From: Alterisphingorhabdus sp051668705
GTDB taxonomy: Bacteria > Pseudomonadota > Alphaproteobacteria > Sphingomonadales > Sphingomonadaceae
NCBI RefSeq assembly: GCF_051668705.1
Contig: NZ_CP196351.1
Span: forward strand, 868,001-932,000
Direction: 5' to 3'
Length of the DNA stretch: 64,000 nucleotides
The notes beneath the pieces are model-generated. The model ran no database searches. It worked only from the letters and a program-made list of their open reading frames with translations, and had not been told where the DNA came from. The first letter of the stretch is position 1; every line of letters starts with the position of its first letter. The position numbers were made by a program, and so were the translations under genes. Shown here piece by piece: positions 34,461 through 43,644 of this stretch.

Positions 34461-35153
34461 ATGACAACATCTCAGGGAAATGGCGGTACCAAACAGCCAT
34501 TTAGCATTGATGATCTCGTTGCTGATCTGACACCTGTGAATCCGGTGCGGATCCGTGATGGTATCGCTATGGCACTTGCGTTGACACTGTTTATTAGTGT
34601 GGCAATTTCCTTCTATCTCGGTATCCGTAGCGGCCTTGCTGCAGGAAATTTTGAGACGATTTTTGTCGCACGTACATTCGCGCTTCTGGCGCTTGGCGGT
34701 GTTAGCGCTTATGCGGCTATGTCGCTTGCTCGTCCCGCTGTAGATACAAATCTGCGAAAAGTTGAAACCATGGCCTCACGCACGGTTTTGGGTATTTCTT
34801 CGGTTTTTCCAGTTCTTGCTTTGATTTATTTCTTTGCAGATATGCCGCGCAGCAGCGTTGAGGCCGTAGCAATTTTTGACCCATCAATTGGCCGTGAATG
34901 CCTTACTTATAGTGGCCTTTCTGCTCTTGCTATTGGTAGTGCCATAACTGTCTGGTTGCGTCGCGGTGCGGTTGTTTCACCTGAGCGTGCTGGTTGGTTG
35001 ACTGGTCTTGCAGCTGGTGGCTTTGGTGCAGCAGCCTATAGCTTATTCTGCCCAATGGACAGCGTGGTTTATATCGGCACATGGTTCACAATGGCCGTTG
35101 CTATGGCCGCGGTTGCCGGACGTTTGGCGGTTCCATCGCTGCTACGCTGGTAA
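34461..35153 (+). CDS. nrsF: NrsF-like (DUF1109) membrane anti-sigma factor
   Basis: Predicted six-helix inner-membrane protein of 230 residues that should hold SigF inactive until stress. Hydrophobic segments lie at about 35-55, 68-90, 110-127, 148-168, 178-197 and 202-228. Two cysteines, C147 (GRECLTYS) and C197 (YSLFCPMD), match the conserved pair of DUF1109 proteins that responds to copper or chromate in Caulobacter NrsF. The cytoplasmic N-terminus (FSIDDLVADLTPVNPVR) carries the sigma-binding family motif. The gap from sigF is 148 bases. A strong terminator follows. Confidence 0.93.
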   Translation: MTTSQGNGGTKQPFSIDDLVADLTPVNPVRIRDGIAMALALTLFISVAISFYLGIRSGLAAGNFETIFVARTFALLALGGVSAYAAMSLARPAVDTNLRKVETMASRTVLGISSVFPVLALIYFFADMPRSSVEAVAIFDPSIGRECLTYSGLSALAIGSAITVWLRRGAVVSPERAGWLTGLAAGGFGAAAYSLFCPMDSVVYIGTWFTMAVAMAAVAGRLAVPSLLRW

Positions 35154-35186
35154 GTATAAACGACCAAAACATCATTATAATCGATT

Positions 35187-35211
35187 AAAGGGGCTGCTAT
35201 GCCCCTTTTTT
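35187..35211 (+). terminator. Rho-independent terminator after nrsF
   Basis: AAAGGGGC (35187-35194), loop TGCTAT, GCCCCTTT (35201-35208), then a T run. The stem is perfect. It closes the bufferin/sigF/nrsF cluster, 33 bases after the nrsF stop. Confidence 0.92.
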
Positions 35212-35296
35212 CTTGCCTAACTGTGCAATATATCCCTTATGCGTTATGAAAAGCCTGATCTAGAGAGTGATTGGGGCAATAGGGGTTATTATTAAG

Positions 35297-37183
35297 ATGG
35301 CATTTGTCAAAGGCGCTTGGTCTATTCTGGTGGGCATTAAGGACGCATTGGTTCTTATTTTCATGCTCATATTTTTCGTTGTTTTGCTGAGTGTTTTGTC
35401 GAGCAAACCAAATCCTGCATCTGTGCAGGAGGGTGCTTTATTATTCACACTAGACGGTGTGATTGTCGAGGAAAAGTCGGATATTGACCCTTTGACGGCC
35501 CTAACATCTGGTGCGCAGCCCATCAAAGAATTTCGTTTGCGAGATGTTGTTCGCGCCCTTGAAGGTGCAGTGGATGATGATGCCGTTAAGGTCGTTGTTT
35601 TGGACCTTGACCGTTTCCTTGGCGGCGGACAGGCCAGTATGGAAAATATCGGTGATGCTATTGCCAAAGTTCGCAAGGCGGGAAAGCCGGTTATGGCCTT
35701 TGCGACAGGCTATAGCGATAGTGGATATCAGCTTGCCGCCCATGCGAGTGAAATCTGGATGGACCCGCTGGGGGGTGTCGTTGCGGCTGGATCAGGTGGA
35801 AACCGGCTTTATTATAAAGACCTGATCGACCGGCTGAAAATCACAACTCACATCTATAAGGTTGGAACTTATAAAAGCGCAGTCGAGCCTTATGCGCGTA
35901 ATGATCAATCGGAAGAAGCCAAAGAAGCATTGAAGGCGGTATATGATGCATTGTGGGATCGCTATTTGTACGATGTAGAAGAAGCCCGGCCAGCAGCGGG
36001 GCTGCGAGAATATACCTTGGACCCCGCAAAATTTGCTTTGGCTGCAAATGGCGATTTGGCAAAGCTGGCACTGGACCAGAAACTCGTAGACAAATTGGGT
36101 GACCGCGTTGCCTTTGGCAATGCAGTTGCTGAGAAAGCGGGCGTTGACGATGAAGACCGTCCGGGTAGTTTTAAGAAAACTAACCTGGCTGTCTGGCTCG
36201 CTGCGAATGAAGAAGAGCGTTCGGGCGAAGCGATTGGCGTGATAAACATTGCCGGTACGATTGTTGATGGAGAGGCCGGTGCAGGTGTTGCTGCAGGCGG
36301 ACGTATTGCCAAGCAACTTTACGACGGTTTGGCTGATCGTGATTTGAAGGCACTGGTAGTGCGGGTTAATTCTCCGGGCGGCTCTGTGCTGGCGTCTGAA
36401 CAAATCCGCAAGGCTATCGAACGCTATAAGGAAAAGGATATCCCCGTTGTCGTTTCAATGGGTAATGTTGCTGCGAGTGGTGGATATTGGGTTTCTACAC
36501 CGGCGAGTAAAATCTTTGCCGAGCCGGCAACAATCACAGGGTCCATTGGTATATTTGCAGTTCTTCCGAGTTTTGAACGTGCACTTGATGATATTGGGAT
36601 AAATGCAGATGGCGTGCAGACAACACCATTATCAGGGCAGCCGGATTTTGCTGGCGGCTTTAACGATAGTTTAGACAGTGTTATCCAAAGCGGCATTGAG
36701 AATAATTATACGCGCTTCTTGACCCTTGTGGCGAAATCACGCGGTAAGACAAATGATGAGATTGATGCCATTGGACAAGGCCGCATATGGGATGGTGGCA
36801 CAGCCAGGCAGCTTGGTCTGGTTGATGGACTGGGCGGCATAGAAGAGGCTTTGGCCGCTGCTGCTGAGCTTGCCAAAATTGAAGGTGACTATCACGCACT
36901 ATATCTCGAGCCTGTTCCTGATCAGTTATCAGCTTTCTTGAATAGCCTGACCAGTGAGCAGCAAAGCGAGTATCGCGGCGGCTATGATGTGATTGCTCGC
37001 ATGTCTCTTGCGCGGCAGGCGACAGCTGGCCGCTTGGTTACAGACATGCAGCGTCTGGTAACGCTTCAAGGCGCACAAGCGGAATGTTTGGAATGTGCGA
37101 TCCTTACGCCTGATTATCGCAGTGGAGCACAAGCAAATAGCCTTATAGCCAAATGGCTAGCATCGGTGCCGACTAAACAATAA
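35297..37183 (+). CDS. sppA: Signal peptide peptidase SppA, 67 kDa type
   Basis: Membrane-anchored protease that degrades cleaved signal peptides. The product has 628 residues, starting MAFVKGAWSILVGIKDALVL with an uncleaved N-terminal helix (about 10-35). It is the long, two-domain form. The catalytic lysine is in GTYKSAVEPYAR (K192) and the nucleophilic serine in NVAASGGYW (about 394), about 202 residues apart, close to the E. coli K209/S409 pair. Other S49 motifs are VRVNSPGGSVLAS and ITGSIGIF. The GTG at 35267 would add ten residues; 35297 fits the family start better. It follows the nrsF terminator and is monocistronic. Confidence 0.95.
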   Translation: MAFVKGAWSILVGIKDALVLIFMLIFFVVLLSVLSSKPNPASVQEGALLFTLDGVIVEEKSDIDPLTALTSGAQPIKEFRLRDVVRALEGAVDDDAVKVVVLDLDRFLGGGQASMENIGDAIAKVRKAGKPVMAFATGYSDSGYQLAAHASEIWMDPLGGVVAAGSGGNRLYYKDLIDRLKITTHIYKVGTYKSAVEPYARNDQSEEAKEALKAVYDALWDRYLYDVEEARPAAGLREYTLDPAKFALAANGDLAKLALDQKLVDKLGDRVAFGNAVAEKAGVDDEDRPGSFKKTNLAVWLAANEEERSGEAIGVINIAGTIVDGEAGAGVAAGGRIAKQLYDGLADRDLKALVVRVNSPGGSVLASEQIRKAIERYKEKDIPVVVSMGNVAASGGYWVSTPASKIFAEPATITGSIGIFAVLPSFERALDDIGINADGVQTTPLSGQPDFAGGFNDSLDSVIQSGIENNYTRFLTLVAKSRGKTNDEIDAIGQGRIWDGGTARQLGLVDGLGGIEEALAAAAELAKIEGDYHALYLEPVPDQLSAFLNSLTSEQQSEYRGGYDVIARMSLARQATAGRLVTDMQRLVTLQGAQAECLECAILTPDYRSGAQANSLIAKWLASVPTKQ

Positions 37184-37202
37184 CGATAGCATATAATGCA
37201 GT

Positions 37203-38663
37203 TTATTTGATACGGGCGCGGTATCGCAGGTTAAACTCACCCGGCCCTGTGCCGCGATTGCCTTCCAATGTTCCGGAAGGTTGAATCCGCAATATGGCAA
37301 CATTGTCATCTGCGCCATTCGCATCTGCTATGGGCGTAACCAAGGTGTTGCCGCTGTCTAAGAAAAATAAGGAATCGTCTGTTGCGGCCAAGTCTGTGAA
37401 ACTGAAGTTCAGTAATGCTGTGCCATTGACCTCAGCAATGGCAACAGGGCCCGAGCCGCTGCCTTGAATGTCAGTGACAAGAAGATCGGTATTGGGTGAC
37501 AATGTGTCGTTTATAATGAGCGTGCCATAATTGACGGGTGCATTACCGACATTGCGCACGGTAACGATATATTCTCTAATAGCGCCGGGAAGTGAGAACC
37601 CGTTAAGGCTGGTGCCTGATATGGTGGCGCTCACTTTGGTGACCTCTATTTCCGCACGCAAATTAGCATGGAAAGGCCGTGAAAAGGCCATAATCGCTGC
37701 TGATTCTTCTAGCCCTATCGGAACGCCTCTTTCAGTATCCTGCGCTCTATCCTCATCATTAGCCAGACCAATGGACGTGCTGTTTTGCGAACAGCTACGC
37801 AACCAGCCACCATCTCCATTGTTGCGCGTTCTTTTCTTTGCGACAACGACAGCGCTACTCGATGTTATTGGTAAGCTAACTGTAAAGCAGCCATCATCCC
37901 AACCTCTTATTGTGGCTGCGCTATTCGTTGCACCCCAGGTGACATTATTGCCGGTAATATCACTAAAACTATCGCTACTCCCTGCTGGGAATGCGATCCA
38001 ACCTACCGTTTCGGCTCTAACCGTACCTAGCTGAGATTGACTTCTGTCGAGCGCAATCGAAAATCCCGTTGAGGAGGCGTTGACTGAAATGGAAGTAATA
38101 TGAGGCTGTGAGCTTTGGCTAGGTACATTACGTGTTTCGCTATTGGCCGTCTGTATTTGATGAATAACAGAAACTTGACCTGATATTGGTTGTGTGAAAT
38201 TTACTATTTGGAAAGAAGGGGCACCGGCAACGCCAGAACCGCTTTGTACTGCCGAGATTATATCGCGGCCAGCTTCTATCGTTGTGCCGCCTGGCAGAAC
38301 GTGGCGGCCAGTCTCTATAGCAATATATTGTACGGTTTGACTGACATGTGGTCCATCGAAACCATCTGGTTCAAGAATTAGCGCTGAAAAACCAGTGGTG
38401 CTAATATTGGTTATACGTATAGACGCAGCATCTCCTCCGCGTTGGTCGCTTAAAGCAACAACAACGGGAATAGTGTCGAATGTCTGTTGGAAATTAACCG
38501 CCGTAACGGCGTTAGAACCAAAGGTACTGGTAGTTGTAAAAGTTCCGGCCTCTAGGCGTCCTGCATGGGCAGCTGGTGCGCAAATTATCGCCAGCATGAA
38601 TAGCAAACAGGTAAGGATGGTCTTCTTTCTCATCATTTCATTAAACACAGACTGGTTAATCAT
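37203..38663 (-). CDS. Secreted H-type-lectin-like protein
   Basis: Exported protein of about 486 residues. A signal peptide ends near AAHAG (about residue 35). From there, roughly 36-190 shows repeated H-type lectin-like strands (GTFTTTSTFG, FQQTFDTIPVVVALSDQRGGDAASIRITNISTTGF-type blocks with a VVVAL strand). The C-terminal 150 residues contain a DUF11-like segment (REYIVTVRNVGNAPV, LIINDTLSPNTDLLVTD). Cysteines near the middle could form a disulfide (GCFTVSLP and LRSCSQN). It could bind sugars at the surface. The start may instead be 38636, giving MMRKKTILT with a better signal. It is a single gene, convergent with sppA, and precedes the S13 gene on the opposite strand. Confidence 0.75.
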   Translation of the reverse strand: MINQSVFNEMMRKKTILTCLLFMLAIICAPAAHAGRLEAGTFTTTSTFGSNAVTAVNFQQTFDTIPVVVALSDQRGGDAASIRITNISTTGFSALILEPDGFDGPHVSQTVQYIAIETGRHVLPGGTTIEAGRDIISAVQSGSGVAGAPSFQIVNFTQPISGQVSVIHQIQTANSETRNVPSQSSQPHITSISVNASSTGFSIALDRSQSQLGTVRAETVGWIAFPAGSSDSFSDITGNNVTWGATNSAATIRGWDDGCFTVSLPITSSSAVVVAKKRTRNNGDGGWLRSCSQNSTSIGLANDEDRAQDTERGVPIGLEESAAIMAFSRPFHANLRAEIEVTKVSATISGTSLNGFSLPGAIREYIVTVRNVGNAPVNYGTLIINDTLSPNTDLLVTDIQGSGSGPVAIAEVNGTALLNFSFTDLAATDDSLFFLDSGNTLVTPIADANGADDNVAILRIQPSGTLEGNRGTGPGEFNLRYRARIK

Positions 38664-38924
38664 ATATATAATATTATGTTCAACTTGGTAAAATCTTTAT
38701 GACAATGGGTGTGTTTTTTCTGAATTACTCACCTACTCTGACTTACCACGACTAATATGAAGGCTTGTTGACAGCCATAGGGCAGAGGGCTATGCGCATC
38801 GGACAAGAACGTTTTGATTCTTCCAGCGGTGTCTTTGTGCACGGCTGGTTTTTCGTATTTGTACATGAGCTATGAGATGGGCCGGATCATGATGATCACG
38901 CCCGTGGAGCAGGAGAACAGTTAA

Positions 38925-39293
38925 GTGGCACGTATTGCCGGGGTAAATATCCCAACAAATAAACGCGTAATTATTGCGCTTACATATATTCATGGAATTG
39001 GCCGGACCAAGGCTCTGGAAATTGCTGATAAGCTCGGCATTGACCATGCGCGCCGTGTTCAGGACTTGAGCGACGCAGAAGTCTTGCAAATTCGCGAAAC
39101 AATTGACGCTGACCATATGGTCGAGGGTGATTTGCGCCGTGATACAGCAATGAACATCAAGCGTTTGATGGATCTGGCCTGCTATCGTGGTTTGCGCCAT
39201 CGTCGTGGTTTGCCAGTGCGCGGCCAGCGTACGCATACCAACGCCCGTACCCGTAAGGGTAAAGCCAAGCCGATTGCTGGTAAAAAGAAATAA
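38925..39293 (+). CDS. rpsM: 30S ribosomal protein S13
   Basis: Small-subunit head protein of 122 residues. Typical features are ARIAGVNIPTNKRVIIALTY, the GRTKA helix-turn region and the basic C-terminal tail (RTHTNARTRKGKAK). The start is a GTG at 38925 with AGGAGAA upstream, nine bases away. It begins the run rpsM-rpsK-rpoA-rplQ on the plus strand. The usual upstream genes (secY, adk) are not here. Confidence 0.98.
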   Translation: MARIAGVNIPTNKRVIIALTYIHGIGRTKALEIADKLGIDHARRVQDLSDAEVLQIRETIDADHMVEGDLRRDTAMNIKRLMDLACYRGLRHRRGLPVRGQRTHTNARTRKGKAKPIAGKKK

Positions 39294-39360
39294 TCTGCTG
39301 CTGCGCTGCTGTCTTTAAGGCAGGGCGCTTTACGGCAATTGCTGATTTCAGGAAGATATT

Positions 39361-39750
39361 ATGGCCCGTGAACCTCAACGTATCCGCAAAAAAGAGCGGA
39401 AAAACATTTCTTCTGGTGTGGCACATGTCAACGCCAGCTTTAACAACACCATGGTGACAATAACCGATGCGCAAGGCAATGCGATAAGCTGGTCTTCTGC
39501 TGGCATGATGGGCTTTAAAGGCTCGCGTAAATCTACGCCATATGCTGCGCAGGTTGCTGCCGCTGATGCTGGCCGCAAAGCTGCCGAGCATGGCATGCGG
39601 ACATTGGAAGTCGAAGTAAAAGGCCCCGGGTCAGGACGTGAGTCCGCACTGCGTGCCTTGCAGGCTGAGGGGTTCACTATTACATCCATACGCGATGTAA
39701 CACCGATCCCGCATAATGGCGTTCGACCTTCCAAGCGTCGCCGCGTCTAA
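39361..39750 (+). CDS. rpsK: 30S ribosomal protein S11
   Basis: Platform protein of the small subunit, 129 residues. It has the family signature HVNASFNNTMVTITDAQGN and VEVKGPGSGRESALRAL, ending HNGVRPSKRRRV. AGGAAG precedes the ATG by about six bases. It follows rpsM by 67 bases and precedes rpoA by 113. Confidence 0.98.
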   Translation: MAREPQRIRKKERKNISSGVAHVNASFNNTMVTITDAQGNAISWSSAGMMGFKGSRKSTPYAAQVAAADAGRKAAEHGMRTLEVEVKGPGSGRESALRALQAEGFTITSIRDVTPIPHNGVRPSKRRRV

Positions 39751-39863
39751 TCCGTTCGTCAAAATATTCTAGAAGTGCCGAATTAGGTGCTTTTCACAGA
39801 TGACGGAAAAAGACGCAGCCAGTTGGTTGCAAAACTTATCCGTCCTTAAGTTAGGGGAAGTCC

Positions 39864-40916
39864 ATGACTGTCAATATCAAGAACTGGCAGGAATTGAAAA
39901 AGCCGAATAGCCTGGAAATGAAGGCTGGCGGTGATCCTAATCGCAAAGCAACCTTTGTCGCTGAACCGCTTGAACGTGGCTTTGGCTTGACATTGGGCAA
40001 TGCTCTGCGTCGTGTTCTCTTGTCGTCACTGCAAGGTGCGGCGATCACGTCGATCAAAATTGAAAATGTTCTGCACGAATTCTCGTCACTTGCTGGTGTT
40101 CGTGAAGACGTTACCGACATTGTCCTGAATGTTAAGCAGGTTGCTATCAAGATGGACGGCGAAGGCCCGAAACGTTTGCAGCTCTCTGCAACCGGTCCTG
40201 CTGTTGTAAAAGCTGGCGATATCTCCGTCACTGGTGACATTGAGGTGATGAACAAAGATTTGATTATCTGTCACCTTGATGAAGGTGCTACGCTGAACAT
40301 GGAACTGACGGTTGACGTTGGTAAAGGTTATGTTCCCGCTGTAGCGAACCGTCCAGCTGATGCGCCTATCGGTTTGATCCCGGTTGATTCACTATATTCG
40401 CCAATCCGTCAGGTTAGCTATAAAGTTGACAAAACCCGTGTTGGACAAGAGCTGGACTTTGACAAGCTGGCACTAACAATCGAAACAGACGGCACAGTGA
40501 CGCCAGAAGATGCCATCGCCTATTCGGCGCGTATTTTACAGGATCAGTTGCAATTATTTGTTCACTTTGAAGATGCTCTGGCAGCATCTGCTCCTGCCGG
40601 CCAGGCTGCGCAGAGCCAAGAAGACAGCGATGCCAACCAATTGAATCGTTATCTGTTGAAGAAAGTGGACGAGTTGGAACTGTCTGTACGTTCTGCAAAC
40701 TGTCTGAAGAATGACAACATCATCTATATTGGTGATCTGGTTCAGAAGACCGAAGCAGAAATGCTGCGTACGCCTAATTTTGGACGCAAATCTCTGAACG
40801 AGATCAAAGAGGTATTGTCCAGCATGGGTCTGCGTCTTGGAATGGATATTCCTGGTTGGCCACCTGAAAATATTGAAGAAATGGCCAAGAAGCTTGAGCA
40901 AGAGCTGTTAGGTTAA
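39864..40916 (+). CDS. rpoA: RNA polymerase alpha subunit
   Basis: Product of 350 residues. The N-terminal assembly domain (about 1-240) has GFGLTLGNALRRVLLSSLQGAA. The C-terminal domain (about 260-330) has the helix-hairpin-helix VRSANCLKNDNIIYIGDL and the GRKSLNEIKE motif, which bind UP elements and activators. AGGGGA lies just before the ATG. Standard length. Confidence 0.99.
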   Translation: MTVNIKNWQELKKPNSLEMKAGGDPNRKATFVAEPLERGFGLTLGNALRRVLLSSLQGAAITSIKIENVLHEFSSLAGVREDVTDIVLNVKQVAIKMDGEGPKRLQLSATGPAVVKAGDISVTGDIEVMNKDLIICHLDEGATLNMELTVDVGKGYVPAVANRPADAPIGLIPVDSLYSPIRQVSYKVDKTRVGQELDFDKLALTIETDGTVTPEDAIAYSARILQDQLQLFVHFEDALAASAPAGQAAQSQEDSDANQLNRYLLKKVDELELSVRSANCLKNDNIIYIGDLVQKTEAEMLRTPNFGRKSLNEIKEVLSSMGLRLGMDIPGWPPENIEEMAKKLEQELLG

Positions 40917-41007
40917 TTTCTCATAAGAGGTCAGGGCGGCGCCTCATCCAAAGCCGCCTGCTACGGGCTACCTCATACGGGCCCATATCGAACAGAAGGA
41001 AGACATC

Positions 41008-41436
41008 ATGAAACATAAAATTGGCGGTCGTAAGCTACAGCGCACCTCTTCGCATCGCGCGGCTTTGTTCCGCAATATGGCGGCTGCACTCATCAAGCAT
41101 GAGCAAATCACCACCACCTTGGCCAAAGCGCGCGAACTGCGTCCTTACACAGAAAAGCTGATCACTTTGGCGAAAAAAGGCGGCCTTTCAAATCGTCGTA
41201 TCGCTGATGCGCGTTTGAAAGACGATGTTCAGCTGCGCAAATTGTTCGATGACCTGGCCGAGCGTTATAAAGACCGTGATGGCGGCTATACGCGCGTTAT
41301 TAAAGCTGGTTTCCGCGCATCAGATGCTGCTGCAATGGGCGTTATTGAACTGGTTGATCGCGATGAAAGCGCGAAAGGTCAGGATAGCGGCCCCGATCAG
41401 AATGCAACTGATGAATATGCTGAAGCAGAAGCATAA
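41008..41436 (+). CDS. rplQ: 50S ribosomal protein L17
   Basis: Large-subunit protein of 142 residues. The core of about 120 residues carries the HRAALFRNMAAALIKHEQI signature, followed by an acidic tail (DSGPDQNATDEYAEAEA). AGAAGG precedes the ATG. It is the last gene of the rpsM run, and a terminator follows. Confidence 0.98.
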   Translation: MKHKIGGRKLQRTSSHRAALFRNMAAALIKHEQITTTLAKARELRPYTEKLITLAKKGGLSNRRIADARLKDDVQLRKLFDDLAERYKDRDGGYTRVIKAGFRASDAAAMGVIELVDRDESAKGQDSGPDQNATDEYAEAEA

Positions 41437-41462
41437 GCTTAAGCAACATATTACATAGTTTT

Positions 41463-41493
41463 AAGGGGCGGGGAGCAATCTTCCGCCCTTTTT
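41463..41493 (+). terminator. Rho-independent terminator after rplQ
   Basis: AAGGGGCGG (41463-41471) pairs with CCGCCCTT (41483-41490) across an 11-base loop, followed by a T run. It lies 26 bases after the rplQ stop and closes the ribosomal run. Confidence 0.85.
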
Positions 41494-41620
41494 CTTTGCA
41501 TGCAGTCTATGCAGGAAAATAGACATGTGAACAGCAATACTAGCAGTGTTTTGCAGGGTGGCTGTTCCTATCATCTAACCAGAAATCTGCATCATAGGTG
41601 TCAAATACGCTCAATATATC

Positions 41621-41656
41621 TTGACAGTTTGTAATTTCTGTATAAACAGAAACTAC
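41621..41656 (+). promoter_or_regulatory. Promoter-like TTGACA with overlapping operator dyad
   Basis: A consensus-like -35 TTGACA stands at 41621-41626. From 41631 to 41656 there is a dyad with the perfect core TTTCTGT-ATAA-ACAGAAA (41635-41652) and flanking GTA/TAC, giving 11-base arms with one mismatch. TATAAA inside the dyad could be the -10, but the spacer of 14 is short. An operator of this shape is typical of TetR-like repressors. No regulator gene is nearby. It lies 46-82 bases upstream of the DUF4166 gene. Confidence 0.5.
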
Positions 41657-41702
41657 AAAATATAAGGATAGTTAAGAAATAACGCCATTTGAGGAGGCGT
41701 AT

Positions 41703-42434
41703 ATGTTGAAGCTAAGGCACGATAAAAGTGACGCTTTCGGAATGGGGCAGGATAGACCAGCCCCTTCTCAAACGCTTGACCTAGCGAACTATCCTAAAGC
41801 GCAGCAGCATCATGTATTGGGTGATTTGCGGTTCCGGCGTCTCTTGGGGGCACGGCAATGGGCGGCATTGCCAAATATGGTGCGTAAGCGGTTTTCCAAA
41901 CGGCTAAGCGACGGTGCAGCAGCGCTTTATGCAGGGTATTTGGCCGAAGCGCGCTTTAGTGTTTTTGGCCGCTGTCTAGCCAATATCATGCGTATCATCG
42001 GTGCGCCTCTGCCCTTGCATGATCATATTGGCGCTGTCGCAACGGTGTCTGTTGTTGAAGATCTGGCCCAAGGAGGGCAGATTTGGAGCCGCAGCTATCA
42101 TCATGCCAATGGTTTCCCGCAGACGATTCACAGTGTGAAAGAATTTGCAGGCCCAACGGGCATAAGAGAGTATATCGGCCATGGCCTGGGCATGGCTCTG
42201 CGGGTTGAACCAATTGAAAATGGGCTTGCCTTTCGCAGCGACCATTATTTCCTGAAGCTAGCCAAGCGATATATCGCACTCCCCAAATGGCTGGTACCCA
42301 TGCACTTGGAGGTCTGTCATATTGATAAGGGTCATGATCCACAGGGCCGTTCACAATTTGATTTTAGCCTGAGGCTCGAAGCGCCCTTGCTGGGTGAACT
42401 GGTTTATCAGCGCGTCCGCTTTCATGATCGGTAG
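41703..42434 (+). CDS. DUF4166 family protein
   Basis: Protein of 243 residues with the DUF4166 pattern: VEDLAQGGQIWSRSYHHANGF, then REYIGHGLGMALRVEP and a C-terminal strand FDFSLRLEAPLLGELVYQRVRF. The family often stands next to, or is fused with, a saccharopine-dehydrogenase-like protein, as here. Its function is unknown. A strong ribosome binding site GAGGAGG precedes the ATG. The upstream dyad suggests a repressed promoter. It is followed 12 bases later by its partner. Confidence 0.85.
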   Translation: MLKLRHDKSDAFGMGQDRPAPSQTLDLANYPKAQQHHVLGDLRFRRLLGARQWAALPNMVRKRFSKRLSDGAAALYAGYLAEARFSVFGRCLANIMRIIGAPLPLHDHIGAVATVSVVEDLAQGGQIWSRSYHHANGFPQTIHSVKEFAGPTGIREYIGHGLGMALRVEPIENGLAFRSDHYFLKLAKRYIALPKWLVPMHLEVCHIDKGHDPQGRSQFDFSLRLEAPLLGELVYQRVRFHDR

Positions 42435-42446
42435 AGGTGAGAGAAT

Positions 42447-43616
42447 ATGAAACGGATTATGATCATTGGAGCAACCGGCGTGTTTGGCAGCCGCCTTGCT
42501 ACACTGCTAAATCACGAGACAAACATCATGCTTGTCTTGGCTGCCCGCTCTAAGCCTAAATTACAGCAATTGCTGGATAGGCTGGATGCACGTCACGGTT
42601 TTGCGATTATTGATCGGGACCAGATTAACGGTGAAGATTTGCAGAATATTGACCTTGTTATCGATGCAGCTGGGCCATTTCATAAGGGCCATGATATGGT
42701 TATACAGGCGTCTATCAGCGCAGGTTGTGATTATATTGATCTGGCAGACGGGCGGGAATTTATCGCCAATATCGGCCAATATGACGGCGCTGCGCAAAAA
42801 GCAGGCGTTGCTGTGATTAGCGGCGCGAGCTCCATTCCGGCATTATCCCATGCAGTGATTGATAAGCTGCGCCATGGCTGGTCTGCCATTGATGATATTT
42901 ATGTTGGAATATTTCCAGGCAACCGCGCACCGCGTGGTCTATCTGTGGTGCAGTCCATTCTGTCTTATGCAGGTCGGCCTGTGCGTGTGTTCAAGAACGG
43001 GCATTGGCAACATCTGACGGGCTGGGCAGGGCTGCATAGGCGCAATATCCCTTTCGCCGGAAAGCGCTGGGCCAGCATTTGTGATACGCCGGAGCAGGAT
43101 CTGCTGGTTGAGGCCTATAAGCCTGCAGGCTCCGCCGAATTCTATGCCGGCATGGAACTGTCTATATTGCATTTGGGGCTTTATATACTCAGTTTGCCGG
43201 TACGATGGGGGTGGCTCAATACTCTGGAACCTGCATCAAAGGCATTATTGTGGATGTCTCGGCAGTTTCTACCTTTTGGTTCCGATATCGGGGCTATGGA
43301 CGTTCAGATTAAGGGATATAACGCAAGTGGGCAGCCCAGAACATCCCGTTGGGCGCTGCGCGCGGATGCCAATCATGGCCCTAATGTGCCAATCTTTGCC
43401 GCAGCGATTTTGGCGCGGCGCTTGGCAAAGGGCATCGCATTGCCGAAAGGCGCGCGTCCATGCCATGGACTGATAAGGTTGCAAGAGTTTGAAGCAGATT
43501 TTGCGCAATTCGGGATAAAAACGATTATGCAGGAAAATGCAGCGCCTCAACGTTCTGCTCTGTTGGAACGCATTGTATTGCGTTTCCCGATTGCATCCCG
43601 CTTTCTCTCTGTCTAA
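42447..43616 (+). CDS. Saccharopine-dehydrogenase-like NAD(P) oxidoreductase
   Basis: Product of 389 residues with an N-terminal Rossmann domain (IIGATGVFGSRLATLL) typical of saccharopine-dehydrogenase-type proteins. The next blocks, DLVIDAAGPF and YIDLADGREF, also fit. The true substrate is unknown; these proteins are often not lysine enzymes. It probably acts with the DUF4166 protein encoded just upstream. AGAGGTGAGAG precedes the ATG. The prolyl oligopeptidase gene follows by 28 bases. Confidence 0.85.
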   Translation: MKRIMIIGATGVFGSRLATLLNHETNIMLVLAARSKPKLQQLLDRLDARHGFAIIDRDQINGEDLQNIDLVIDAAGPFHKGHDMVIQASISAGCDYIDLADGREFIANIGQYDGAAQKAGVAVISGASSIPALSHAVIDKLRHGWSAIDDIYVGIFPGNRAPRGLSVVQSILSYAGRPVRVFKNGHWQHLTGWAGLHRRNIPFAGKRWASICDTPEQDLLVEAYKPAGSAEFYAGMELSILHLGLYILSLPVRWGWLNTLEPASKALLWMSRQFLPFGSDIGAMDVQIKGYNASGQPRTSRWALRADANHGPNVPIFAAAILARRLAKGIALPKGARPCHGLIRLQEFEADFAQFGIKTIMQENAAPQRSALLERIVLRFPIASRFLSV

Positions 43617-43644
43617 TCTGCGCCAGAAACAGGAGAATTCGAAA

